Shown here: piece by piece, positions 10,028 through 20,460 of the stretch
Layout: each line of letters opens with the position of its first letter
How positions within the stretch are numbered: the stretch's first letter is position 1
Assembly: GCF_963678635.1 (NCBI RefSeq)
Contig: NC_087063.1
Span: 67,930,727-67,994,726, forward strand
DNA: 64,000 nt
Direction: 5' to 3'
Source of the DNA: Symsagittifera roscoffensis
Lineage: Eukaryota; Xenacoelomorpha; Acoela; Convolutidae
Made by a program: the position numbers and the translations under genes
Notes under the pieces: generated by a model
Told to the model about the DNA's origin: nothing
Seen by the model: the letters and a program-made list of their open reading frames with translations, nothing else
The model's database searches: none

Positions 10028-11801
10028 ATGCTGGAAATAGAGATCCACCCGAACCCAGCTCTGGACGAGAACAAGACGGGACGTGGAACGGTAAAAAATG
10101 GGAAAAGAAGACTGACGAGTGAATCTACTCCCGTAGAACAGAGCCATGATTTCGCCACATCCACTGCTACTCTTGAAAGAGATGAGATGTCGGAACTGTC
10201 CGACATTTTCACTGAAAATGCAGCAACAGCAGTGTCACCAAATGACTATACAAGGATGCATGGAGTGACAGAGAAAGCGGTAACGTCCTCCTCGTTTTCG
10301 GAACGAGTCAAGAAAATCCCCTCCAATTACTCTGGAAACGGGAACAGGTGATGAAGTAGACACCCAAAAAGAAGAGGAGGACAATGAAGAAATTGATTAC
10401 TTTGAGTCTCAATTAGGCCTGAACAGTTCGACCCATGAAAACGAGGCATCCACAAACATGGAGACTGGCTATTCGGATCGGTTTGGTGCGGTCAGAATAA
10501 TAAACAGGACTGTTTATGGAGTACAACGGTCAGTAGAGTTCATGACCATGACCAACTCGGAAGTGCAATCCGGAACGGATGGGATCACAGGGTCAGGAAT
10601 CACACCAGCACAACCAGAGGCGAATCATGAAGAAAAATCGAGTCAGATAGGTTAAACTCGAGTCTCGACCAGCACTAAACTGCCTGGAACCAACATGGTG
10701 ACGCCACCACTAGTGACTCCATTAGTAGATAACGGGGCATCAATGGAAGAGGCCTTGACCATAATTGTGGACAGCATGGGTGAGCAGAGTGAACAGATGT
10801 CAATAAGAATGAGTGAACTAGAGAGAGAGCAGTTCATGATGAGAGAGGGAGAGCCTGCAGGAAAAATCAACCGCAGCAGACAGGAAGTCAATAGAAGCGA
10901 AAACCGCTTAGAAGAAAGGAAGGATGAATACTTGGTCGCGAACTTTTCGCGAATGACGAAAGAGGCTGAGGAAAGGGAAAGGCGATTGAGAGGTCATCTA
11001 CAACAATTACGAAGTCTGCAAGAGCAGACTCTTGGGACTCTTGACACAAGAATAGACGCAATGATAGAAACACGCAGTCAGGCTATCATGGACAGGCTGG
11101 ATGGTCTCCTGGGAAACAGGAGCGGATCTAGAAATAGAGGAGCACACTCGGAGGAGGCTACAAGGGAGCCGAGAGTGAACTTCAACAAACATCCTAACAC
11201 AAGAACGACCTATGGATCCACGAGAGGAAGGGGCAACTCATCCAGCAATGTCACCGGGAATAATAGGCCGAGGGGTCCAACGAATACCAGAGGAAGTTCT
11301 ACTGGCCGCAGACCGACCTCGAGCGAACGACCTATGCGAGACACGAATGCGACTGGGAGAGGTGATTCCGCAAGCTGGAACCACGCGATTCAAGAAAAGG
11401 ACAGAAGGGAAACGGATAACAGCGATCAAGCGGGACATTCACGTGATGCAACGGCAGTAGCCACAGCGTTTGAAACTCTGAACAGTTCCTTGGAAACTTT
11501 CCTCACGAGGTTATCTAGGACCAGTGAACGCAGCGAAAAACCCAGAAGGGTATTTAAGAAACCAAGATACTATAAGAACGAATCTGACGGCTGTATAGAT
11601 ACCTGAATAGAGGTCATGAAGATGCATTTTGAGGAAGAAGACTTGACGGAAAGACGTGCGGTCACCAGCAATCTGGAAGGGACAGCCTTGAATTGCGTGA
11701 TGGCGATTAAGCAATACCAGCCGGACACAGCCGAGAAAATCTTCGAAATCCTGTTGAACCATTTCGGCTCAGGGGTGCGAGGAACTGCGACTGAAATTTA
11801 A
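10028..11801 (+). pseudogene. Gag of Ty3/gypsy-like element A, broken
   Basis: The gag begins in one frame (10028-10351), shifts near 10330-10350 into a second frame, and then stays in that frame to 11801 with only two internal stops: TAA at 10653-10655 and TGA at 11604-11606. The 303-codon piece 10695-11606 is rich in E, R and Q with a heptad-like stretch (residues about 70-130, such as EERERRLRGHLQQL), then an R/G/N/S/T-rich linker. Directly after the TGA the frame resumes with MKMHFEEEDL and NLEGTALNCVMA, which fit the capsid-like core of Ty3/gypsy gag. The TGA replaces what is probably a tryptophan codon. Gag would form the particle that packages element RNA. The decay shows this copy is inactive. 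Confidence 0.65.
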
Positions 11802-14235
11802 GGAGTATCTATTGCTGAAGCCTCCTATGAGATCAGGTTATTACAAAAACAATTATGGCAATTTTAACAATTGACCTTCTAACCAGGGTAACAACTGGTA
11901 CAAACATAAGGGACGACATGGACAATAGACGCTCTTGTGCAAATTTTAGTTCGACAGACCATCACGCCTATGAAGCATCTGAGGTGGAAGAAACGAAGGC
12001 ACCGTGTAGTTTGAGCATGAAGCTGAATATGATCTCCGGACAAACATTCGGTATGGCGCCACAAGGAAACAAAATACAGTCAAAATTCTCAGTGAGGGGA
12101 AATCAGGAAATCAGGAACCTAATTGAACCTTTGGATGCATTTGGTTATTTATGCGGATTATCTGGGACAGGCAGAGCCACGCGTTGAATCGATAGCTGTG
12201 CAAGCGTTTTTAACAACAGGTGGCATTCGAATCAATAATTTCACGGGCGCTACGTGGAAGGGTACGGACCATATAAAGTGATGTTAAACGTGGACGGGAC
12301 TAGTATTTATACGAAGACCTACCTTACAACAGACAGTGAACAAATAGAACAAATATATTTGGTTCATAATAAGAGTTGAAGGTTCGTAGAATTGGTCATG
12401 ACACCATGATGGAACAAGATGCGGTACACATTGGAAACGAAGCAGATGTGACTGCACATCTGCTAGACACAGATGGAAAAACGATCGGAGTAACATGACT
12501 TCTACAACTGAGATTGGTCATTGTAATGCCGATAAAGACAAGGGGAAGAATGGGCTTCAGCAGGGAGGGCCTGATACCAACGAATTTAAGATTGGCAGCA
12601 GCTAAGCGCGGAGCAATCTACGTGGCCGGGAGAACTTGAATAACACTCCTCCACATGGGTGGACGGAAACTCTGGACGATTCAGATCAGTTCATTTTGGG
12701 GTGCGACTTTGTCAAGAATTTTGACGTGATGATCGACCTCAAAATAATGGACTGATAAGGATTAGAAACCAAGACAGGAAGTATGTTAAGCGACCAGTAA
12801 ACAGAATAACAACTGAAGAGAACAAGGTAGCAATATATTTAGACAGAAAAGTAAAATTAGAGTCCCGGCAAGCAGTAGCAGTGAATTTTAGGAAGAAAAA
12901 TTTAAAGTTATTGAGTGATAGTAAGCAGGTTTACTTGGTACCCTGCCCAAACAGTCAAATTTTAGTGGTTTTAAGCCTGAGCATTTGCATAACACGAAAC
13001 GGGCTGTTTGTGGGTGTACTTTGGACACAACGGTTTCAATCCAGCGTGGAAGGAAACTTGGCTGAACTTTGAGCTTTGCCGATGAGAACGGACTAGGAAG
13101 AAACAACAAAACTGAGGAAGAATTAAGTAAAGACTGTCCAACTGAAGAATGCAATTAAAGATTTGGTTTGAAAACGACTTAATGATTTGAAATCTCTAAA
13201 CAAAATATTTTCATTGAGATTCGAAACGGAAGACGGCTTGTCGATCTGCTCGAATTTTCCCGAACACCCTTCGAATGAATTAGAGTCTGACAAACCAGCT
13301 TTGTCAGAATTAGAGCAGCTAAGTTGCAAGATAGGTGAGGGACAATTTGAGTCGCTAAGGGCAGTTTTAAATCGGAACGCGGACGTTTTTTTTTTCTAAA
13401 ACATAAAGCGGATATTGGTTGTTGTAATTTCTTCGAGCACGAAATCGAACTTGAGAAAGGCGCCGTTCCCCACAGGCAGGGCGCTAGGCTCATTACACCT
13501 CCTATATGGGAAGCGTGCCAAGCAGAAAAAGAAATGCTGCTCGAATACGATATGATAGAACGCTCAAAGTCACCTTTGGCCTGTGGAAATGTCACGTCTA
13601 AAAAAAGGGGACAACTAAGATTCTGTAGCAACTTTCGCTACCTGAACGCGGTGACCATAGAGGACGCCTACCCAATACCACGTATAGACGATAGCCTCTC
13701 AAAACTTGGCGATGCCAAGTTTTTCACCACCCTGGATCTGGGTTCTGCCTTCTCTGGAAAAGACTGGATTTGCACGTGGATTATGCTTGTACCAGTGGAA
13801 AACGATGCCCTTTGGCTTGTGCAATGCCACGGTGACCTTTCAAAGACTTATGGCTCTGACTTTGACCAGAAAAACGAAGACTTTGACCAGAAAAATCTCA
13901 TGATATGCTTCGTGGATGACGCGGTCATAGCGACATCCACCTTGGCAGATCACATCGACAACCTCAATGATGTCTTCGAATGCATAAAGAGAGCTGACTT
14001 GAAACGCAAACTGTAGAAATGTGAGATACTTAGGTACTCAATCAAGCACCTGGGAAGACTGGTAGACTGGCACGGCGTGAGGCCGGATCCGGATGCCGTG
14101 GAGACCGTGTTAGCGTGGAAGGCCCCCAAAATGGACATGCAGCTAATGAGCTTCCTGGATTTGCCAATTATTACCACGAGTTCATAAAAGGATGCGGAGA
14201 CAAGGTGTACCCAACGCTGCAACCTCTTAAAACTT
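11802..14235 (+). pseudogene. Pol of Ty3/gypsy-like element A, heavily frameshifted
   Basis: Translation hops between frames but gives ordered Ty3/gypsy pol fragments. They are a pre-protease and protease-region stretch with MLNVDGTSIYTKTYLTT at about 12280-12330, a linker with DRKYVKRPVNRI at about 12770-12800, then RT. The chain ends at about 14200 with a motif (YYHEFIKG) that in gypsy-type elements follows the RT palm and precedes RNase H. RNase H and integrase are absent, because the sequence passes directly into the 3' region at 14236. The direction and order agree with the gag upstream and with the flanking LTR pieces. Confidence 0.7.
13534..14210 (+). pseudogene. Ty3/gypsy reverse transcriptase domain
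   Basis: This is the best-preserved part of element A. The frame 13534-14016 contains LRFCSNFRYLNAVT, AYPIPRIDDSL and FFTTLDLGSAF (RT fingers and first catalytic aspartate), then loses about 25-30 bases plus frame, so the MPFGLCNATVTFQRLM motif is read in another frame (13706-13903). The second catalytic box is FVDD at 13909-13920. A 21-bp in-frame tandem duplication (gactttgaccagaaaaa-type, 13858-13899) lies just before FVDD and adds a repeated DFDQKN. A stop at 14014-14016 is followed by in-frame continuation of the palm and thumb. The order of motifs identifies a Ty3/gypsy RT. The copy is not functional. Confidence 0.85.
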
Positions 14236-14504
14236 AGGGGAAGTAACTTTAAATTGAGATAATGGCACTAAAAGTCAGAAAAATTGTTCTGTCTTGAGTC
14301 ATATCCTCAAAGTGCAGGTTAATGAATAAGGAAATAGAAGGCTATAACAAGGTAGTATGATGCCATTTGTAGTTTGCAGTGAGTCGATATGCTGAGGATA
14401 AAAGTTTTTTCATGCATTTTGTAAATTCTTTTCAATGACACTGTACCATTTTAATTAATATCACGAGGCTCAATAAGGATTTTGACCGGGCTGTCCGGGG
14501 AGTA
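14236..14504 (+). mobile_element. 3' internal region of element A
   Basis: The stretch is non-coding and resembles 3920-4212 in front of the element B 3' LTR. Shared landmarks are gatgccattt.., gcagtgagt and the G-rich gtccgggg immediately before the LTR start. The direct join of the RT end to this region implies an internal deletion of RNase H and integrase. Confidence 0.5.
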
Positions 14505-14862
14505 AGTGACATTCGACCAGAATGGTCAAAATGCATGATGACATCGAGATTTTGTTGATAGCAGCCGAGTGGGAAAATTGGCAGTTTCGATAAGTTAACA
14601 GTGTTAATCATGCAATTTAAAAAATTGGGAGAGGTCAATTTGCAGTGACCAACTGATTTTTAAAATTTCGACTGGGGTGTGCATCACACGTAACAGTTTT
14701 ATATTTCGCCAACACTGAAACCGCAAAATTCAGAACAACGATTTTCGCTTGAACAAATAAGACGGACAAGAAATTATAGATAACAACAGACTCATAGTTG
14801 ACGGCATTTGCGGAAGAACGTTCCGAGTTGTAGCGATTGTGCAGCTACAACCGTTATGGAGT
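14505..14862 (+). mobile_element. 3' LTR of element A, truncated at right
   Basis: This is the second copy of the 7235-7610 block in the same orientation. It stops at about 14862 where coding-like BEL/Pao sequence on the opposite strand begins, so either the BEL element inserted here or a deletion joined the two. Confidence 0.6.
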
Positions 14863-17170
14863 AACTGGTTCCTCGTTTTTTGCCTTCGAGTTGAGTAAAC
14901 GTAATCTTTCATGCCCCTCGGCCTTTTCTTTCAACCAGTTGTTAAAGTTTAAGAGTGTTGGTCGCTGCCAATTATGTCTAACAGTATGCATTGACCAAGC
15001 CTCCTTGAGGTTAGGCGGAAGTTTACTAACAGCTTGGTTTTACAGGTTAACACTCTTTAGGTCATCGTTGAAAGACAATGATTTGAAAACTGCTACGAGG
15101 CCAGATATGGCAGAGGAGAAACTAATGACATTTTCCGAATTGTACATCTTAAGTATTCAGCTTATCAAGATGCGCACCAACAATGGCATGTGGTTGCCCA
15201 AACTTCCGTTGCAAGGTGGCCAGTGCATCCTTGTACATAACGCCACTATAACTAAACTCCGCAATTGCGGTTTTAGCTTTGCCTGTGACGAGCGTTTTTA
15301 CGTATGTCAGTTTCGTATCATCGGTGAGAACAGCGGAATCAACGGTGGACTTAAACTGACCAAACCATTCGTGCCAATATAACGGGTTGCCGTCAAACTG
15401 GGCTAACTTCCATTCAGGAAGATGATCTTTCCGACTATGCATCAATAATTCCGCCAATTCACGAGCGGAGAGAGGTCGATCCGATGAAAAACCTTGGCTC
15501 GGATAAGCGGAAGACGGTGCGTAGTCTTCGTTGACTGGCTGATAACCAGTATTAGTATGATTGACAAAATGCGGAACATGTTGTGGATGAACTGGGGGAG
15601 TATTAAAATACACAGTCCCACCACTAGTATACGGAGGGTCATATACAGTTGTCACATTAGAAAAATTGTTTCCAGCATTACAACACTGAGCAGGCGTAAC
15701 GATTGGATTTGTAGCTGCCAATCGAAATAAGTTTGCATCACTTGTGTAGTAATCGTTGATATTAGGTGACACAGTATGCGGAACAAAGGGAAGATTATGT
15801 TGCGTCTGGACTGGCGCTGCATGGCAATTAGGTGCCGAAAAGAAAACCGGCGTTGGGTTTACTCCAGAAGATGAGAAGCCACCACCAGCAAATGCAGGTG
15901 ACAAAGAAACAAAACCAGAACCGGGTTGTGCCGATAACATTGGGACAGGTAATGATTCCGGTTGCGCGATGGCAAAACTACCGTTAGTTATGTTTGACCT
16001 CATGGTCTGTAAAGGAACAGCAGACGGTGGTGGTAACACGTGTGCACTAGAATGCATATTGTTAACTGGGAATGGAACAGAAGCTTGCAATGGCAAAAGG
16101 CTTGCACTGCCAAATTGAGGCATAGCCTGACGTCCATAACTATGGATTCTAGGGTCACTCAATGCTGTGTGCTCATGGTTATGACTATTAATGATGTGAA
16201 TTGCATGAGCGAGGATAGCGGAAGTCGTCGGTCCTGACGAATTGGGTACAGAAGTGAAGGCCTGCAAACCTGGCGCATTAGCAACGTCGGGAGGTGCTTG
16301 TGAACTAACAGAGTCTACCCAATCATTAGTTCGATCGGTTGCTACCTTTGAAATAGGTTGACTTACTAATGTCGAGTTACTTCCGGCTACGTTCTCGCTA
16401 ACCTCAGATGAACTGTCCTCAAGTTCAAACGCTTTCAGTTCCATTTCAATTAGTTGCTTTTTATGACTTTCAGCCAATTGCTCTAGTTCCAGCTGACTTT
16501 GTCCGGACTTAAGACGGCTCTCTTGCTCTTTAAGTCTTAAAGACACTTGATACTGCCTTTCCAGTTCCTCATGGCGTCGTTTTACTAAAGCTAGCTCATG
16601 CCGTTTCTCACTTGATGACATAGTGCGAACAGTCGACGTATGACATGTGGAAGTAGATTTATCGGACTTATGTGAGTCAAGCTTTCTACTATCCTTAGAC
16701 TTATTAGAGACCTTAGACCTGTTTTCAGATACTCGTGCTTCTGAATCTCTTGTTTTGTGTGAGCGTGAGGATGTCTCAGACCTAGTTTGTTGTAAAGATC
16801 CCTTGCTCGCTGTAATGCCGGCTGCTGGAAATGACGAAGGTTCAAGGCTCATCTTGTAACTCTGAGCTTCATGCATTACTTTATCGTTCATTTCGGTTAC
16901 TTTCTTAAGCCGAAGGTCTTGCTGAGCAATAATTTTTTCAGGGTTTTCCGTTTTTCACGCTAACCTAATTAATTGCTCATTGACGTCGACAGCTTTTTCC
17001 AACGCAATTTTACATTTGTAAACAGCATTATCAGTTTTTGTAGTGCGACTATTATTCTCAATGGACTCAAGTAATAATGAGTGACCTTTAAGCAGCTCAT
17101 TTTCTAGATTTAGACGGGTTTCGAATAACTTGCGTATCTTACTTTGGAATTTTTTGTCCAGGTTTTTCAC
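14863..17170 (-). pseudogene. BEL/Pao-type gag, one TGA and one frameshift
   Basis: Reading starts at 17170. The first 71 codons and the 580-codon frame from 16891 to 15149 are in the same phase and are separated by a single TGA at 16957-16955, with no other stop in the intervening codons. Residue features in order are an N-terminal charged helix, a serine/lysine-rich tract (RSHKTRDSEARV...), a long coiled coil (about RRHEELERQYQVSLRLKEQE), a low-complexity P/S/N/H/Q-rich middle and a C-terminal domain with KLAQFDGNPLYWHEWFGQFK, TYVKTLVTGKAKTAI and LQRKFGQPHAIV, the signature of the DUF1759 region of BEL/Pao gag. After DKLNT a one-base shift leads to a continuation (SVNL-stop-NQAVSKLPPNLKEAW) down to about 14870, with another stop at 15041-15039. 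No pol remains. The gene is clearly element-derived and only lightly damaged. Confidence 0.85.
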
Positions 17171-17248
17171 AAATTGACAATATTCTACGGATGCTCACTT
17201 ATAGAAAACAATCAATAAAATGAGATACTGTACGTTATTAAATTTGCA

Positions 17249-17893
17249 TTAATAAATCAACATTAGCTTACAAGACGGGGGAACTTGACGTCTCAAAGCT
17301 TCTGCCTGAAGCCTATTTTTTATAGCTTTCCGAGCTTTGAGGGGTAAGCGGCTCCGCTTCTTACGTGTCTTAAGGATGTTAAGATTAGCGCTATAACGCC
17401 TTAGAAGGAGGAGAGTCTTTAACTCAAGGGAAGGAGGCTGGTGAAGCTCTTGGTACTTCTCAATTAGTACCTGGTCCTTAGCCTTACGCTTAGAGATAAA
17501 GTCTTTAACGACGTTCAGAACGAGAATACCTGTTGAACCTAAACTTTCCTCTATATCCTCGGTTCCGTTCCGTCTACAGTATACGATCGCACAAATGTTT
17601 GACATATACCTAAATAACAAATTAACAAGTTGCTCACAACTCAGCTTGCGGTTATTGTTGCTGCGGTGCCTACTTATCGAGTTATAAATGGCGTCGTGCC
17701 AAATTACAAGGTCGTTACGGTGCGATAAGTAGTGATGAAGGTAGTAATGTATTGTTTTCTGAGAGTCCCTAGCGTTAAAGTTCAAACTTAAACCTGGCTT
17801 CGTAAAGCAAGTATCTTTGACGCGCTTCTGGGACGGAGCGGGAAGTTTTCGGAGCGCGTGATCCAAAGAACTAGCTCCTAGAATGAATACCAT
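17249..17893 (-). CDS. Intact 214-codon ORF of unknown function, upstream of BEL gag
   Basis: This is an uninterrupted frame of 214 codons with an ATG start at 17893, ending 78 bp before the first codon of the BEL-type gag on the same strand. It is basic, with a C-terminal tract of K and R (ILKTRKKRSRLPLKARKAIKNR). The middle has histidine/tyrosine-rich YYLHHYLSHRNDLVIWHD and a LVLNVVKDFISKRKAKD helix. The N-terminus (GASSLDHALRKLP) faintly recalls the 'GDSLL' block of SGNH hydrolases, but the catalytic aspartate would be missing and I do not claim the family. I see no signal peptide, membrane segment or zinc finger. It may be an accessory or 5' ORF of the BEL-type element, or an unrelated sequence trapped between primer site and gag. 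Its intactness next to a damaged gag is noteworthy. No named family was recognised. Confidence 0.5.
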   Translation of the reverse strand: MVFILGASSLDHALRKLPAPSQKRVKDTCFTKPGLSLNFNARDSQKTIHYYLHHYLSHRNDLVIWHDAIYNSISRHRSNNNRKLSCEQLVNLLFRYMSNICAIVYCRRNGTEDIEESLGSTGILVLNVVKDFISKRKAKDQVLIEKYQELHQPPSLELKTLLLLRRYSANLNILKTRKKRSRLPLKARKAIKNRLQAEALRRQVPPSCKLMLIY

Positions 17894-17965
17894 ACACTTA
17901 GGGGACCTATGCGACGGCTTCGTTACGCTTAAGTATCAATGGGGTTGGAAAATAAAGTAGGTCGG

Positions 17966-18260
17966 TTGAACTCCAACAACACACACGGGGTAAACCTGAG
18001 GATGAAAGAATTCAACTTAACTCACTTAATATCACCGTACCTGACCACTTAACTTTACTGTCACGCAACGAAGTCAATAATCGGACGTGCTGAAACGGCT
18101 TTGATTTACTTGAAGCGAACTGGCTTTTAGTTTCACCAATGGTGGGCGGGGGATCAGGCAAATTGGTTAAGTTCCAACAACACACGCGGAAGAAACCTGA
18201 GGATGAAAAAACTCAACTTAATTTGCCTGATATTTCGCTACCAGACCACTTAAAATTGGT
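17966..18260. repeat. Two direct copies of a ~95-bp block, ~200 bp apart
   Basis: Copies at about 17966-18056 and 18166-18258 share tccaacaacacac.cgg, aaacctgaggatgaaa and aactcaacttaa, then ga.caccgtac/ttcgctac-type sequence ending in gaccacttaa. They lie between the 214-codon ORF and the candidate primer binding site. No gene is seen in 17894-18260. Confidence 0.7.
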
Positions 18261-19329
18261 TGGTGTCATCTTACAGCACAGTTTCGCAGAATTCTGGAGA
18301 CGTTTTTAGGATTTTTTGGCAATTTTTTACTTTTTTCACAAAATTGTTCAGAAAATTTTGGTCAGCAGGTTCGAGTCATAAACCAATCCAAAAAACTAGT
18401 CCAGTACCTCTTGTCTATGTTCCGATTTCACTGATTAATATTCCGTTCACATATATCCAAAAATTTTTGGTATCGAGAAAAATGTCATGTAAATTGTCTA
18501 AGTACCAATTATAAGATATTTCAGTTCAACGGAACTGTCCAAAAATTTTGGGTATTGAGAAAAATTACCGGGGGCTAGCTTGCGGGAAAATTTCTAGCAT
18601 ATATGACATCGTATATAAATTTAAAGCACGAATGGAGAGTCTTAAAAGTTTTGGAAACTTCTTACAGTCTTTAATTGGAGATTGGCGTCACCGGGAAAAA
18701 ATCCAAAACTTCGGGTGTCGAGAAAAACACAGCTCCACTTTGACCAAAAGTCAACAATCAGGACACCTGAACAGGCCTCTCTTCCGCTAGTCAGTCTGCT
18801 CTTTCGTCCGTCTGCTCTGTCGTCTGTCGGCCAACTGGGTACGCTATGCTACCTTTCGGCCAAACGCCCACTTTCGGCCAAACGCCCACTTTCGACTTTC
18901 GGCCAACTGGACTCTGTTTGGGCCAACTGCTTTCTTTCTGCTTTTTTTCGTATTTTTGGCCAATGAGAATATACCGACAACTTTTGAACAACTTTGACTG
19001 GGTCTCTTGTCGTGAAGAGAAAGACCTCGAGTCCCTTGTTAATTAATAGAAAAACTGTGTCCCTTTTGTCGAAACTCTCGTGGCCGGGAAACTCTCGTGT
19101 CCGGGAAACTCTCGAATAAAAGCAAAGGGGCTGGCTGAACTGACACGCACAATCAAACTGGTGGAGCAAAACCTCCTCTTCACCTCGGTTAAGAATTTGT
19201 ACGGTGTGACGTAGGCTGACTCCAGGTCAGATATTACGAGGTAGAGCACATCGTCGTGCAGAATTGTGTGGGACAGGAGATGCATCAACTGATGTAGAAC
19301 CGGCTGGAACTCTCGAGTAAAAGCAAAGG
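18261..19329. other. Non-coding leader-like stretch with short tandem repeats
   Basis: No gene is supported. Contents are three copies of a tccaaaaattttnggtatcgagaaaaa-like motif at about 18456, 18538 and 18700 (spacings about 82 and 162 bp), two perfect 18-bp units tttcggccaaacgcccac at 18854-18889 with a partial third, and two 17-bp units of type gaaactctcgtggccgg at 19071-19104 with a third start at 19105. The tail of the last repeat (actctcg..taaaagcaaaggg) recurs at 19309-19330, just before the primer-site-like sequence. On the - strand this is where the 5' leader of the BEL-type element would be. Confidence 0.45.
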
Positions 19330-19347
19330 GTCCCTTGTGGGGCGCCA
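19330..19347 (-). promoter_or_regulatory. Primer-binding-site-like 18-mer
   Basis: Read on -, the 18 bases start TGGCGCCC and end AAGGGAC. They differ at three positions from the well-known lysine-tRNA primer binding site of many retroelements. They follow a ...CCACA end of a candidate LTR by 3 bases and point toward the gag on the same strand, the correct geometry for a reverse transcription start. The tRNA identity is inference. Confidence 0.5.
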
Positions 19348-19350
19348 AAA

Positions 19351-19662
19351 TGTGGCCGCTCTAATCTCCAAACGAAAGTAATTGAATCCAAATTCGTAAA
19401 TTAATAAGAGATATTTCTCAGTAAATAACTCAGGCAATAGATAAATTTCGGCATTTTTCTATTGATCAGAACATCATATAACATTTTTATCATCCGTCTG
19501 TTTATGGTACCAATCGGCGCAAGCTAGCCACAAGAACCGGTCGGTAATGTCCTTGAGACAAATTGCTCTTTTTGGCGGTCAGTCTTAATCAAGGCTGAAC
19601 CGAACTAGAACCAAAAAACAGTTAAAATAGTATATTACCCCCGTTGTTAGTATATTAATACA
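19351..19662 (-). mobile_element. Candidate 312-bp LTR of the BEL-type element
   Basis: On - the segment begins TGTATTAATATAC and ends GGCGGCCACA-like (gagcggccaca), giving TG...CA termini directly before the primer-site-like 18-mer. The 3' LTR partner is absent because the element is truncated at 14863, so the left border is set only by the TG and the adjoining tRNA-like sequence. It contains no gene. Confidence 0.4.
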
Positions 19663-19751
19663 TGGGCAGGTGGGGGACTCGAACCTACGTCAACTGCTAT
19701 GTCACACATATAATCGGCGTTAGCTTAGGCCACTCGGCCAACTGTGCTGAT
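19663..19751 (-). tRNA. Degenerate tRNA-like sequence (Leu/Ser-type), pseudogene or SINE head
   Basis: On - there is a good internal promoter A box, TGGCCGAGTGG, and a perfect B box, GGTTCGAGTCC, at the spacing of a long-variable-arm tRNA (leucine/serine type). Acceptor and T-stem pairing are largely broken and no 5-bp anticodon stem can be drawn, so this is not a working tRNA gene. It is either a tRNA pseudogene or the head of a tRNA-derived SINE. Its 3' end touches the candidate LTR. Confidence 0.5.
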
Positions 19752-19794
19752 TTTATATGCATCTATACTCTTGTTTTATATGCATCTATACTCT
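19751..19794. repeat. Tandem pair, ttttatatgcatctatactc
   Basis: Two adjacent copies of a ~22-24 bp unit sit next to the tRNA-like sequence. A duplication this exact is recent. Confidence 0.75.
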
Positions 19795-20460
19795 ACATTT
19801 GCGTTGCAACACACCGCATCCATAGGAGATGGATCGATTCTTTCGCTCGACTTCCAGCTTCTCCTTTTCTGGAACTGATTTTTGATGCTAATATTTGCAA
19901 TTCAAGGCATTCCAGTAAGCTAAGAATTTTAAATCATAAGGTGTCCCTTTCAACTAGAGACCCTTCCGTTTTCTTCCATCTTTGCCACCAGGAAGGGTTG
20001 TAATTCTGACCGTCAGCCTTTCTGATTTGTGTTGAACAACCAGTAACGATTGCATTTATACAATCTTTAGAGTTCTGAAAGCTTCTTTGTTTTCAGGAAT
20101 CTCTCGGTCTTTGTTTTGTTTGTCACTGCCGTTTTTGGTATATGTCGTCGTCTTGTTTTTCAACAGCGAAATTAGTCTCTCACTCAGGTTTTTCGAATTG
20201 CAGGTTTTGCGATAATTGAAATGTGTCACGTGTCTTTATTTTGATTCAAAATTTCAAAAAAATGCTTAAATTCAAACTAACCCCTCCTATTTCAGTTTTT
20301 CAGATAACTTCTCTAATCGTCGTAATTGACGTATTATACGGTCGATTTCCACCGAATAAAAATCATATCATCGTAACAAAAATTGGAGATATTCTGGTCG
20401 AATGCCACTTACTCCCCGGATAGCCCGATCTTAATACTCGTTGTAATTCAAATAATAAAT
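19795..20460. other. Stretch without a supported gene
   Basis: There is an open frame on + (19662-20003) that starts inside the tRNA-like sequence and shows no recognisable domain. The later part is t-rich. Acceptor-like tracts (for example before 20096) occur but nothing pairs them with a convincing exon. Confidence 0.3.

Noticed and set aside
14837-15382. 181-codon open frame on +
   Set aside because: It is the antisense of the BEL-type gag, which has recognisable protein motifs on the other strand.
15756-16118. 120-codon open frame on +
   Set aside because: Antisense shadow of the low-complexity middle of the BEL-type gag.
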